A stretch of DNA of 39,526 bases from an uncultured Erysipelotrichaceae bacterium (GTDB lineage Bacteria; Bacillota_I; Bacilli_A; Erysipelotrichales; Erysipelotrichaceae), in assembly GCA_947649125.1 (NCBI GenBank), contig CANSQL010000023.1:1-39526 (forward strand). The letters are read 5' to 3'. The notes beneath the pieces were generated by a model. That model worked only from the letters and a program-made list of their open reading frames with translations. It was not told the origin of the DNA and did not search any database. Position 1 is the first letter of the stretch, and the number at the start of each line of letters is the position of its first letter. Of the stretch, positions 26,901-34,114 are shown piece by piece. A program made the translations under genes and the position numbers.

Positions 26901-27003
26901 TGAATCAAAACCGAATGATTATCGCGCAGCATGGATTTTAGGCGCAATGGCATCTGTACTGCTGCTTGGGATTGTGAGAAGGCTGTATGCTGAAAAACAC
27001 TAG
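23890..27003 (+). CDS. Ig-repeat surface protein with lipobox and C-terminal membrane helix, possible EsaA counterpart
   Basis: 1,037 residues. ATG 23890 is chosen because GGGAGG lies 7 bases before it, and an earlier ATG (23875) lies before that site. The signal peptide ends in LLSAC, matching the lipobox (L-S-A-C), so the mature Cys should be lipidated. Then come about eight Ig-like modules, each ending in a (I/L/V)D..P joint (IDRTSP, IDQSDP, LDKTAP, IDKQAP, VDQTAP, IDKTPP). The C-terminus has the membrane helix AAWILGAMASVLLLGIV and RRLYAEKH. The protein would be held at both ends with a 950-residue loop outside. EsaA has a comparable long outer loop between membrane helices. The gene overlaps both neighbours (31 and 17 bases). 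Confidence 0.8.
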   Translation: MGIYKHRRFMIAVCLLSICMLPLLSACATAFQRIDTQINHIVLLNDNGETVGTINETGNYTISVAPGQGEPEIYYRYEDQSEQLEGTWDEEHNQWLADASFSERSYQIIVKWFDEGQLIDEWESSVYQFVDTESLLHQERQEDQSLYLQLTEEQSLDISVEMKEIDRGEIHSVDKETLYQGYLLEQEGEWELTVCITNDTGETLTKKQAETIVIDRTSPQLSLSALNQDITVDTLPFQAQPLTVVLTASDPHINEASLLVKVNDLPYEVTWNNENDTLQTTLTLVKDGTYRIELYAKDSLQNEANIISTPIVIDQSDPKIHLYLDDKEITALPEYINHDAVLKCVVEDNNFDYENSFLIDGEKYYDSWKQNENLWSLEILLSEGAHEISIEAFDLLQHHSVRNEHTVIDSIKPIVFITYEALSSYQKDMTISFTIKDENIKADASMLQILYNDELLQAPIKWEESTEGIEGSIQISAEGSYRLSFQLSDLAGNAAVYSYENKQSDSFTHAFLLDKTAPVVDAVLSQPNMTANNQTLHITVQDDYLTKDSIQLNVTKDDKKYSLADAWQSSQGAMSGSYEFTQEGSYTLTVQAVDRAGNKSTVKSLEFIIDKQAPLISIKRSSQMYYAKPTDVTIEVSDAYLAQYEIKVLQDHKELTSYNGEADVNQKITVDQDGEYEILVFGRDSAGNKREQRDYFIVDQTAPKLIAEFNELPALSKDRFITNQNVVLHMQCEDRYLKDAKIEITKNGKPLPVDFQDHTLSYEFKAEKNREDTYQIHVYLSDEAGNHYEASYELIMDTYIPPLRFSDDPFQGKARNISWTPHLILENEAFQISDVILYRNQQMVPSYRWGEAIGEDGHYVLSIRIRDEAMNEAALIPPFTFTIDKTPPVIEILEEQRKAELLNQNVSVDTVLRLYISDSLSEKIQIHSLMLGDEPLSYDSRKQDENGAWYYPISFSKAGDIPLFIDVSDEAGNHAKQLITYHVLPHLSKEQVKTVEKKSTVSGVESKPNDYRAAWILGAMASVLLLGIVRRLYAEKH

Positions 27004-30000
27004 CTTTGTGTGCTTAGGGGCACAGCGTATCTTTGATATACCGCTGACCTTTGAGGATGATGAAACCTGTCGGTGGATCGATCCTGTCGATCATCATGTC
27101 TATTTCACACTGTGTAAGCAACAGGAACAGTGGATCTTTGATCAAGAGAATACGCTCGGATTGAAACCACAGCCGCTTTGTGTGAATCATTCTTATCCGA
27201 TTCGTTATCAAAATCAAAGCTGTTTATTATATGTATCTGAAAATGAACCGTTAAAGCAGCAGTTTTATTATTATCGAATTCAAGATGAAGATGAAATCGT
27301 AATCGGACGAAAAAAGGGTGATATTCGCTTTGATCATCCGCTTGTCAGTGCCGAGCATGTGAAGCTTAGCTTTCAAAATCATCACTGTTATATTGAGGAT
27401 TTGGCATCTACCAACGGTGTGTATGTGAATCAAAAACGCATGATAAAGGGAGAACTGAAGCTTGGTGACTGTATTTATATCATGGGCTTACAAATTATCA
27501 TCGGCAATGATTTTCTGGCAATCAATCAAAAGGGTGAGAAATTACGAATAAAAGCCCGTTTACCGCCGTTTCAGCCTGTGAATGAGCCAAAGAGTGTGCA
27601 GCCTGTGAATGCTTTGAGCAAGGCGAAGCCGCAGCCCTATTTGGCTTATGAATTAGAATCAAAGCTTTTAAAGGAGGCGCCTTCAGCCGTAAAGCAAGAG
27701 CGACAGCCGTTGCTTTATTTGCTGGGTCCCTCCTTGACAATGAGTTTAGCAAGCGGCTGCTCCTCATTGTTTATGGTTCAGAATTTATTGGCGAATCAAC
27801 AGCCGCTTTCCATGGCAATGCCTTCGCTTGTGATGGCGGGAAGCATGCTTGTAGGGTCACTGCTTTGGCCTTTGTTGTCAAGAAGATACGAGCTTAGAAA
27901 GGAGCAGGGCTTAAGTATAAAGCGCGAGGCTTGTTACGAAGCGTATCTGAAGCAGGAGTCATCGATGCTGAAGCAGCAGCTGTTACAGTATGCACAAGGG
28001 TTAAAGCAGCTTTATGTAACGGCACAGACAGCAATTTGGCCTTATGAATTAGGTGCGGAAGCACTGTATGTGTGTATCGGTATCGGAAATGAGGTGCTTG
28101 AAAATCCGTATTATGCGAATGAGCAGCCGTTACAGATTGAAACGGATTCACTGGAAGAAAAGAAGCAGGCCTTTTTAGAACAGTCGCTTTATGTAAGGGA
28201 AGTGCCCTTATTGCAGCATATTTCAAGGCTTTCCTGCTTTTATGTCTTGGGCAGCTATGAGGATCAATGCACCTATGCCCGATATCTGTTGTATCATCAT
28301 GTGCTGTTATATGCGCCTTCTGATGCCCATGTTCTGATTGCCTATACGGAATCCGAAGCAAGCTGGTTGCCTCGCTTTCTGCCGCATGTATTTCATGAGA
28401 GCGGCTATCGCTTTCTTTGTTCCGACATGCAGCATCTGCCTAAAGCTTTAATGTATCTCCATCAGGATCATTTGCCTGTATTGACATTATCCTTTGCGAC
28501 TTCATTTACAGAATTTATCAGTCAAAATGCGCTTGATTTACCGATGGCATTGTTTGCATTTCATCAGCCGCAACAAAAGCATGCGATTGAAATACACGGC
28601 AATCAAGGAATGTGGAAACATCAACAATTCAATTTTGAATTGATAAACGATTTTTCAACAGTGATGCATTGTTTAAGTAATACCGATAGTAATCATCACC
28701 GAAGGCATTTTCCGAAACAGCTCGGCTTTTTAGCCATGTATCAAGCGGAAAGCATAAAGCGGTTGCAGGCAGAAAAACGCTGGTATCGTGAAATGTATGA
28801 GCCGAGTCTTCAAGCCTTTCTCGGTGTGCGAGAGGACGGCGAGATTCTGCATTTGGATTTACATGAGCGAGTTCACGGTCCTCACGGCATTATTGCCGGT
28901 ATGACGGGCTCAGGCAAAAGTGAGCTGTTGATTACGCTGTTATTGTCATTGGCGGTAAATTATCATCCGTATGTATGCTCCTTTATTTTAATTGATTATA
29001 AGGGAGGCGGCATGGCTAAGGCGTTGGCGCATTTGCCGCATCTTGCCGGCGTGATTACGAATTTGGACGGAGCTATGATTGAGCGCTCCCTGACCTCTTT
29101 GCATGTAGAGGTGCTGCGCCGTCAGCAGCTTTTCGCTCAGGTTATGGAGAGCGGTGGATATCCGTCTATGGATATTGATGTATATCAGCGACTTTATCAT
29201 GAGCATAAGGTAACGCAAATCGTTCCTCATCTTGTGATTGCAGCCGATGAATTTGCGGAATTAAAGCAGCAGGAGCCGCAATTTATGGAACAGTTGATTC
29301 GCATTGCCCGAATCGGGCGCTCTTTAGGCATCCATTTGATTCTGGCAACACAAAAGCCGAGCGGTGTAGTAGACGATCAGATTTGGAGTAATGCCCGCTT
29401 TCATATTTGTCTCAAGGTTGCTGAACAAAGCGACAGTATGGATATGCTGAAACGCGGTGAGGGCGCTAAAATCAAGGCGGTCGGTCGCTTTTATCTTCAG
29501 GTCGGTTATGATGAGGTCTTTATTGAGGGACAGTCGGCGTATGCAAAGCTGCCCTATGATCCCGATCATCAAGGCTTGGGACAATCTTTGATCAAAGAGC
29601 TTGCGGATGACGGATCCGTTCAAAGAGAATGGCAAAGAGTGCATGCCAAGCAGGTTCAAAGCGAAATGAATGCAGTGATTGAGGAATTGAATCACATCGC
29701 TCATAAGCATCAGGTAGCTGTACCGCATCTATGGGTAGAGCCCTTACCTGATAAGCTGTTGTCAAGTGAGCTTACACAAGGCAACTTTGGACTTGTCGAT
29801 GATCCGAAAAATCAGCGGCAATACGAATTATCGATTGAGGATAATCTTTGTAACACGCTTATGCTGGGGCATGATGTCAGTGCCTTACGCAAAGCAATTC
29901 ATGCTTATCTCAGTGAGCTTTGTGTCAGTAATTATGCAAAGGAGTATCGTATAGTGATTATCGATGCGGCAAACGGAAGGCTTCTGGAGTGGAAAGAAAA

Positions 30001-30901
30001 CAGTCGCATTTATGCGGCAATCACACCGGAGGAAAAGGAAGATTTCAGCTTCCTGTTGAGCTTTTTCAATCGCCTGCGCGAACAGAAGGAAAAGGATAAG
30101 AAGTGGCTTTTGATCGTACATAATGTCGCAGCACTGCTTGATGCCTGTGAGGAGGCAAATCAATGGCTGACACGTCTTGCCCGCGATCACGGCAATAACG
30201 GAATCCATATATTATGCAGCGCAATGACGATTACCGATATGCCATCAAGACTGCTTCAACAGTTTGAAAATATGTTGGTCTTCCATTTACAGGATGAACA
30301 GGAATGCCGCAGTCTTGTACAGACAGCTGTTTCCGGCAGTGTGCAGATGCGTGCCGTTCATAAGCAGCAGGAGCAGCTGCACACGGTGCAGATCGCGGAA
30401 AATGATGAAATCGTTCGCTGTGAGGAAGCACTGGAGCGCCTACCGGTATTAGAAGAGGAAATCAGTTATACCGCGTTAAGTGCGGAAACGGATCAAGGGC
30501 TGTTGTTAGGTCGATCTTATTTAACACGAAAGCCGATCGCCCTTCCGATGGAAGGCTGTTGGATCATCAGCGGCTATCAGTGGCAATCACTTTATGAGCT
30601 GCTTAAGAAAACGGCACAAATCAAACAGTATCCGATAACCTTCACCACCGAATTAGCGGAAGCAAATCACACGGAAATGTGTATGATTGGCTTATCACCG
30701 CAAGCTCTGTCGATGAATTTTCATCATCCGAAGCTTCAGGAATGTACCATGTCTCATCGCATTTTATGGAGCGGTCAGGGCTTAAGCGAATATCGCTATT
30801 TATGGAATTTAGACTCCTCATTTCAAACAAGCAGCCGACAGGATATCTGTTGGATCAATGAGGAAGCAATCGTAATCAGAGGAATCAGCCGTTATGAATG
30901 A
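26987..30901 (+). CDS. essC: EssC/YukBA-like type VII secretion ATPase with FHA domains
   Basis: 1,304 residues, shorter than typical EssC (about 1,450-1,500). The N-terminus has a divergent FHA-like region (1-90) and a canonical FHA domain (about 100-165: IGRKKGDIRFDHPLVSAEHV, STNGVYVN). Two membrane helices lie at about 245-300. The first FtsK/SpoIIIE domain is intact: GMTGSGKS (638-645), IDYKGGGMAKAL, VIAADEFAEL (Asp754/Glu755), SLGIHLILATQKPSGVVDDQ. The second domain has lost its Walker A (MLGHDVSALRKA). The third is shortened and also lacks one (WIISGYQWQSLYELL). So probably only D1 hydrolyses ATP and the others bind or gate cargo. Start ATG 26987 has GAAGG upstream and overlaps the preceding gene. 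Confidence 0.92.
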   Translation: MLKNTSFVCLGAQRIFDIPLTFEDDETCRWIDPVDHHVYFTLCKQQEQWIFDQENTLGLKPQPLCVNHSYPIRYQNQSCLLYVSENEPLKQQFYYYRIQDEDEIVIGRKKGDIRFDHPLVSAEHVKLSFQNHHCYIEDLASTNGVYVNQKRMIKGELKLGDCIYIMGLQIIIGNDFLAINQKGEKLRIKARLPPFQPVNEPKSVQPVNALSKAKPQPYLAYELESKLLKEAPSAVKQERQPLLYLLGPSLTMSLASGCSSLFMVQNLLANQQPLSMAMPSLVMAGSMLVGSLLWPLLSRRYELRKEQGLSIKREACYEAYLKQESSMLKQQLLQYAQGLKQLYVTAQTAIWPYELGAEALYVCIGIGNEVLENPYYANEQPLQIETDSLEEKKQAFLEQSLYVREVPLLQHISRLSCFYVLGSYEDQCTYARYLLYHHVLLYAPSDAHVLIAYTESEASWLPRFLPHVFHESGYRFLCSDMQHLPKALMYLHQDHLPVLTLSFATSFTEFISQNALDLPMALFAFHQPQQKHAIEIHGNQGMWKHQQFNFELINDFSTVMHCLSNTDSNHHRRHFPKQLGFLAMYQAESIKRLQAEKRWYREMYEPSLQAFLGVREDGEILHLDLHERVHGPHGIIAGMTGSGKSELLITLLLSLAVNYHPYVCSFILIDYKGGGMAKALAHLPHLAGVITNLDGAMIERSLTSLHVEVLRRQQLFAQVMESGGYPSMDIDVYQRLYHEHKVTQIVPHLVIAADEFAELKQQEPQFMEQLIRIARIGRSLGIHLILATQKPSGVVDDQIWSNARFHICLKVAEQSDSMDMLKRGEGAKIKAVGRFYLQVGYDEVFIEGQSAYAKLPYDPDHQGLGQSLIKELADDGSVQREWQRVHAKQVQSEMNAVIEELNHIAHKHQVAVPHLWVEPLPDKLLSSELTQGNFGLVDDPKNQRQYELSIEDNLCNTLMLGHDVSALRKAIHAYLSELCVSNYAKEYRIVIIDAANGRLLEWKENSRIYAAITPEEKEDFSFLLSFFNRLREQKEKDKKWLLIVHNVAALLDACEEANQWLTRLARDHGNNGIHILCSAMTITDMPSRLLQQFENMLVFHLQDEQECRSLVQTAVSGSVQMRAVHKQQEQLHTVQIAENDEIVRCEEALERLPVLEEEISYTALSAETDQGLLLGRSYLTRKPIALPMEGCWIISGYQWQSLYELLKKTAQIKQYPITFTTELAEANHTEMCMIGLSPQALSMNFHHPKLQECTMSHRILWSGQGLSEYRYLWNLDSSFQTSSRQDICWINEEAIVIRGISRYE

Positions 30902-31148
30902 CAGAATCTTATTGACGATCATTGCGCCTTCGGTACAGCTTTCAATGGATGTAGCAGTTGCGCCGATCATCAGCGGTGATGAATTATGCCGCATTTGTGC
31001 ACAATGGATAGAAGAAAAGAGTCATAAGCGTTATATCGCATATTCGGGAAGCATATTGCTTCGTAAGCGAACACAAAGCGTTTTTGCGGGTACGCAGACT
31101 TTGAGTGTGAGAAATGTTGAAAACAACGAAGTATTTTATTTGTTCTAA
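30894..31148 (+). CDS. esaB: EsaB/YukD-like ubiquitin-fold protein
   Basis: 84 residues. The pattern ILLTIIAPSVQLSMDVAVAP followed by a helix and short strands (LLRKRTQSVFAGTQTLSVRN) fits the YukD/EsaB family, small ubiquitin-like proteins of type VIIb systems that act as regulators or assembly factors. It overlaps the EssC stop by 8 bases, so the two are coupled. The order EssC then EsaB then WXG100 differs from S. aureus, where EsxA comes first and EsaB precedes EssB and EssC. Confidence 0.7.
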   Translation: MNDRILLTIIAPSVQLSMDVAVAPIISGDELCRICAQWIEEKSHKRYIAYSGSILLRKRTQSVFAGTQTLSVRNVENNEVFYLF

Positions 31149-31163
31149 AGGAGGAAAAAGAAC

Positions 31164-31466
31164 ATGAGTATTAAAATCAGTGTAGAACCACAGGCATTGG
31201 ACAGCAGTGCCGCTAAAATTGAGGAACAATGTACTGCCTATGAACGCAGCTATCGCAATCTATACCAATGCGTTGATGAAATGCGTGCCGGATGGCAGGG
31301 AAAGGATAATCTTGCTTATACGACACAGCTTCGCGGCTTTGAGCAGGATTTTGTGCAAATGATGCGCTTGATGCGTAATTATGCGCAGTTTTTACGCAGC
31401 TCGGCACAGGCTTATCGCAACACCCAAGAGGATCGTGCAGCGAAAGCACGAACTCTGACAAATTAA
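31164..31466 (+). CDS. WXG100 protein (EsxA-like)
   Basis: 100 residues, two helices joined by the turn AGWQGKDN, the W-x-G motif. The N-terminus MSIKISVEPQALDSSAAKIE is typical of the family. The C-terminal tail after the second helix is RAAKARTLTN, without a clear YxxxD/E export motif. It is a small secreted substrate and probable component of the type VII machine. The ribosome site AAAGGAGG is strong, suggesting high expression relative to the membrane genes upstream. Confidence 0.92.
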   Translation: MSIKISVEPQALDSSAAKIEEQCTAYERSYRNLYQCVDEMRAGWQGKDNLAYTTQLRGFEQDFVQMMRLMRNYAQFLRSSAQAYRNTQEDRAAKARTLTN

Positions 31467-31479
31467 GGAGGAATCAAGC

Positions 31480-31776
31480 ATGGAAGCGATTATGATATCA
31501 CTGGCAGAAGTCAGTAAAACATCGGCACAGGTTCGCAGACTGAACAGCGAGCTGATGCAGGAATTAATGGAAATGAAGCGTGTTATGAACGCATTGGCCT
31601 CTAATTGGCAAAGTCCGGCAGCCGAAACGATTCGTTCACGCTTTAACGGTATGATGCCGATTTTTGAGAATTATCGTGATATTATTGAGAATTACGCTAA
31701 GTTCTTGGATCAGACAGTTGCCGGCTATGAAGCGACCGAGAACAATATTCAGCAGAGCGCCGCTTCATTTCAATAG
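31480..31776 (+). CDS. WXG100-like protein with WQS turn (second partner)
   Basis: 98 residues, two helices around ASNWQSPAAETIRSRF. The glycine of W-x-G is Ser here. Position, size and hairpin layout agree with a WXG100 protein, and it begins 13 bases after its neighbour with its own GGAGG. The two may pair as a heterodimer, as in ESX-1, or each may be a homodimer as in many Bacillota. Sequence cannot decide. The C-terminus has TVAGYEATENNIQ, where YEATE fits a YxxxE export signal. Confidence 0.85.
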   Translation: MEAIMISLAEVSKTSAQVRRLNSELMQELMEMKRVMNALASNWQSPAAETIRSRFNGMMPIFENYRDIIENYAKFLDQTVAGYEATENNIQQSAASFQ

Positions 31777-31788
31777 TGAGGCAGTGCT

Positions 31789-32037
31789 ATGAGTGCAGCA
31801 TCATATGAGCAGCTTCGACGTCAGCAAGTAAATGTAAGCAATGCCGCTGCAGCCTTCTATGAAGCACGAAAAGCGTTGATTGCGTATCGCAGTGTTCTGC
31901 AGAATAATTATCATGCGAAGGAAGCGCAGGCGCTTATGAATGCCTGCAGTACATGTATTGATAAGCTGCAGCGCATGATCAACAGCTGTAACGGTTTAAA
32001 AGATCAGCTAATTTACGCTGAACGGATGGAATTATGA
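31789..32037 (+). CDS. Small helical protein, possible LXG-effector partner (Lap-like)
   Basis: 82 residues, predicted as two helices: MSAASYEQLRRQQVNVSNAA and the later CIDKLQRMINSCNGLKDQL. It has no W-x-G. The gene overlaps the next one (ATGA at 32034-32037), which encodes the LXG-like effector. In LXG systems, small helical proteins (Lap1/Lap2 type, DUF3130- or DUF5082-like) are encoded directly upstream of the toxin and target it to the secretion machine, so this role is inferred from place and shape. Confidence 0.65.
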   Translation: MSAASYEQLRRQQVNVSNAAAAFYEARKALIAYRSVLQNNYHAKEAQALMNACSTCIDKLQRMINSCNGLKDQLIYAERMEL

Positions 32038-33059
32038 GGTCGCTGTGTATTTCGGTAGATCGTTTGGCTTATCCGTTTGCGGAACATATCAAGGCTTCGC
32101 AGAATATGAATACAGCCATACGTTCTCTGCAGAATGTCCAATACGGTCTTTACGGAGTCAACTATCCGTTGAGTATGAAGGCTGCAGGCTTAATGAATGA
32201 AGCATTGCGATTGAAAAACAGCTTAGATGCGTTGAATCACTATGTCGTACAAAGTGCCGATATTTATCGCTCATTAGAAATGCGTTTAACGAAATCAGCC
32301 GGTTTAATCAACGGTAAAAAGCCTTCATCAGACGATATCAACGATTTGACCGATCGTGTAGAGGATGCATTTGCGCTTTGGAAGAAGCGCTTGGAATGGC
32401 TCAAGCCTTCGCAAACCGGTAAAAGTGAAGCTGTTAATCGAACCGAATGGTATGCAGAATTCTTTGACGGCTATTATGAAACGATAGCCAGCGGATTTCG
32501 CCCCGGTTCTATATACTCATTATTATCTGAAGGGATAAAATATCGACTTGAAGGAGCGCTTCATCTCGCACATGTCGGTGTAATGAAGCATTACAATTCA
32601 AATTTCCATGCATCGGCAGAAGTCGGTGTCGGTAATGCGGAAGTTTCAGGAAAAGTGAGAGGCGTTATATTTGATGATGACGGCTTTAATCCGACATTAA
32701 AGGCAGAGGGCGATGTAACGGTATCTGCCATTCAAGCGAAGGTAACCAGTGTATTGAAAAACGATTTCATAAAAAATACCTTAACATTACAGGGTGATGT
32801 AGGAGTAGCATCAGCCAGCGGAAAAGCTGTAATCAGTAAAGATGAAATCACCGTAAAGGGTGAGGTAAAAGCTACTGCCGCTCGCGCCAGTGCCGAAACT
32901 ACCTTTGAGCTTTTTGGCTTTAAGATTTCATTCGGTACTTCAGCAGAGGTCGGTATCGGAGCCGGCGGAGGCTTTTCATCAACAAGCAACTCGTTTGAAA
33001 TGGGCGCCAGTCTGTCATTGATAGCCGGATTAGGCGCAAACATAAAAATTGAATGGTAA
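32034..33059 (+). CDS. LXG-like type VII effector with glycine-rich C-terminal domain
   Basis: 341 residues. The first 150 are helical and lack a signal peptide, as in LXG targeting domains. The last 150 are quite different: repeated beta strands with alternating small residues (ASAEVGVGNAEVSGKVRG, LTLQGDVGVASASGKAVIS, GTSAEVGIGAGGGFSSTS, MGASLSLIAGLGANIKIEW). This Ala/Gly/Val-rich pattern occurs at the ends of many polymorphic toxins, but it has no recognisable catalytic motif. It could be a membrane-active (glycine-zipper type) toxin or a surface adhesin. The DUF4176 gene follows. The gene overlaps the small helical partner by 4 bases. Confidence 0.7.
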   Translation: MRSLCISVDRLAYPFAEHIKASQNMNTAIRSLQNVQYGLYGVNYPLSMKAAGLMNEALRLKNSLDALNHYVVQSADIYRSLEMRLTKSAGLINGKKPSSDDINDLTDRVEDAFALWKKRLEWLKPSQTGKSEAVNRTEWYAEFFDGYYETIASGFRPGSIYSLLSEGIKYRLEGALHLAHVGVMKHYNSNFHASAEVGVGNAEVSGKVRGVIFDDDGFNPTLKAEGDVTVSAIQAKVTSVLKNDFIKNTLTLQGDVGVASASGKAVISKDEITVKGEVKATAARASAETTFELFGFKISFGTSAEVGIGAGGGFSSTSNSFEMGASLSLIAGLGANIKIEW

Positions 33060-33115
33060 AGGGATTGACGGAAACAAACAGTTTGCGTTATCCTATAACA
33101 GAAAGGACAATGATA

Positions 33116-33391
33116 ATGAAAAAAGAATTTTACCCTTTAGGGAGTGTTGTACGTTTAAAAAACGGAACGAAGCGTATTATGATCTGCGGTCGTTTACAGA
33201 TGCGTCAAAGTGATCAAAAAATATTTGATTATTGCGCGTGCTACTATCCTGAGGGAATTTTAGATCCCGAGGAACTATTCCTTTTCCAACATGAGGACAT
33301 TGAAGAATTATGCTTCAAGGGCTTCCAAGATCAGGAGGAGGAAAGAGTTCTGCAGTTTATACAAAAGCGCTGTGAGGAATTAAAGCTGTAG
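33116..33391 (+). CDS. DUF4176 protein (type VII-associated)
   Basis: 91 residues. The sequence FYPLGSVVRLKNGTKRIMIC, followed by YYPEGILDPEELFLFQHEDI and EELCFKGFQDQEEERVLQFI, is the DUF4176 pattern. This family is found next to LXG effectors in type VIIb loci and is often proposed as an immunity or accessory factor, without firm proof. ATG 33116 is preferred over ATG 33053 because AAAGGA (33103-33107) stands just upstream. The alternative start would overlap the effector stop. It is the last gene before the operon terminator. Confidence 0.85.
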   Translation: MKKEFYPLGSVVRLKNGTKRIMICGRLQMRQSDQKIFDYCACYYPEGILDPEELFLFQHEDIEELCFKGFQDQEEERVLQFIQKRCEELKL

Positions 33392-33397
33392 CGCAAC

Positions 33398-33426
33398 AGG
33401 GATCACTTCGGTGGTCCCTTTCTTTT
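33398..33426 (+). terminator. Terminator of the type VII operon (UUCG tetraloop)
   Basis: AGGGATCAC, loop TTCG, GTGGTCCCT (one T-G wobble), then TTCTTTTT. The C(UUCG)G tetraloop is exceptionally stable. It starts 7 bases after the DUF4176 stop. Confidence 0.9.
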
Positions 33427-33440
33427 TAAGGAGAATGATT

Positions 33441-34034
33441 ATGGATGAGCTGACGAAAATGAAAAACGGATATCTTTACAATGCTTCGGCTCCACAGCTT
33501 ATCGAGGCAAGAAAAAGATGCAAGGATTTATTGTATGAATATAATCAATTATTACCGAGTCAAACAAACAAGCGCCGGGAGCTGTTAAGAACCTTGATTC
33601 ACGCAAAAGGCAATTTTCAAATTGAATCGAATTTTTATTGTGATTATGGGTTTCATATTACGATCGGAGATGATTTTTATGCGAATCACGGCTGTGTGAT
33701 GTTGGATTGCGCTGAAATTATTATCGGTGATCGAGTGCTGATCGGACCGAATGTAGGCATTTTTACTGCGGCACATCCCCTTGATGTCGAATACCGTAAA
33801 CAGGGCTTGGAATATGCACTGCCGATACTCATTGAGGATGATGTCTGGATCGGCGGAAACACAACGATCAATCCCGGAGTAACGATACACAAAGGAGCGG
33901 TGATCGGCAGCGGCAGTGTCGTCACCAAGGATGTAGCTGAATATTCAATCGCTGTCGGAAATCCGGCCAAGATCATCAGAAGACTGAGTGAAGCAGATAA
34001 ACGAAAGGACGCAATGCGTTTTTATACGGAATAA
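33441..34034 (+). CDS. maa: Hexapeptide-repeat O-acetyltransferase (Maa/LacA/NodL family)
   Basis: 197 residues, close to maltose/galactoside acetyltransferases (about 185-205). Transfers acetyl from acetyl-CoA to a sugar hydroxyl. It has the N-terminal MDELTKMKNGYLYNASAPQL region that defines the Maa family, then left-handed beta-helix hexapeptides (ITIGDDFYANHGC, IGDRVLIGPNVGIFTAAH). The catalytic His is in FTAAHPLD. The end is VWIGGNTTINPGVTI through VVTKDV and GNPAKII. ATG 33441 has AAGGAG upstream. A GTG at 33411 would extend into the terminator and is rejected. It starts only 15 bases after the terminator and shows no own promoter, so it may depend on readthrough. Confidence 0.92.
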   Translation: MDELTKMKNGYLYNASAPQLIEARKRCKDLLYEYNQLLPSQTNKRRELLRTLIHAKGNFQIESNFYCDYGFHITIGDDFYANHGCVMLDCAEIIIGDRVLIGPNVGIFTAAHPLDVEYRKQGLEYALPILIEDDVWIGGNTTINPGVTIHKGAVIGSGSVVTKDVAEYSIAVGNPAKIIRRLSEADKRKDAMRFYTE

Positions 34035-34078
34035 CAGGCTGAAATTAGCGCTTATATGTTTTCTTATCACTGTAATTA

Positions 34079-34087
34079 TGATAAAAT
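34079..34087 (+). promoter_or_regulatory. Extended -10 candidate for the ATP-grasp gene
   Basis: TGATAAAAT with no strong -35, about 28 bases before ATG 34115. Confidence 0.45.
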
Positions 34088-34114
34088 AGCTTTAGTATTA
34101 GGAGTTGATAGGGA

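Noticed and set aside
28000..30431. Minus-strand frames opposite EssC
   Set aside because: EssC reads cleanly through with all domains. The opposite frames have no support.
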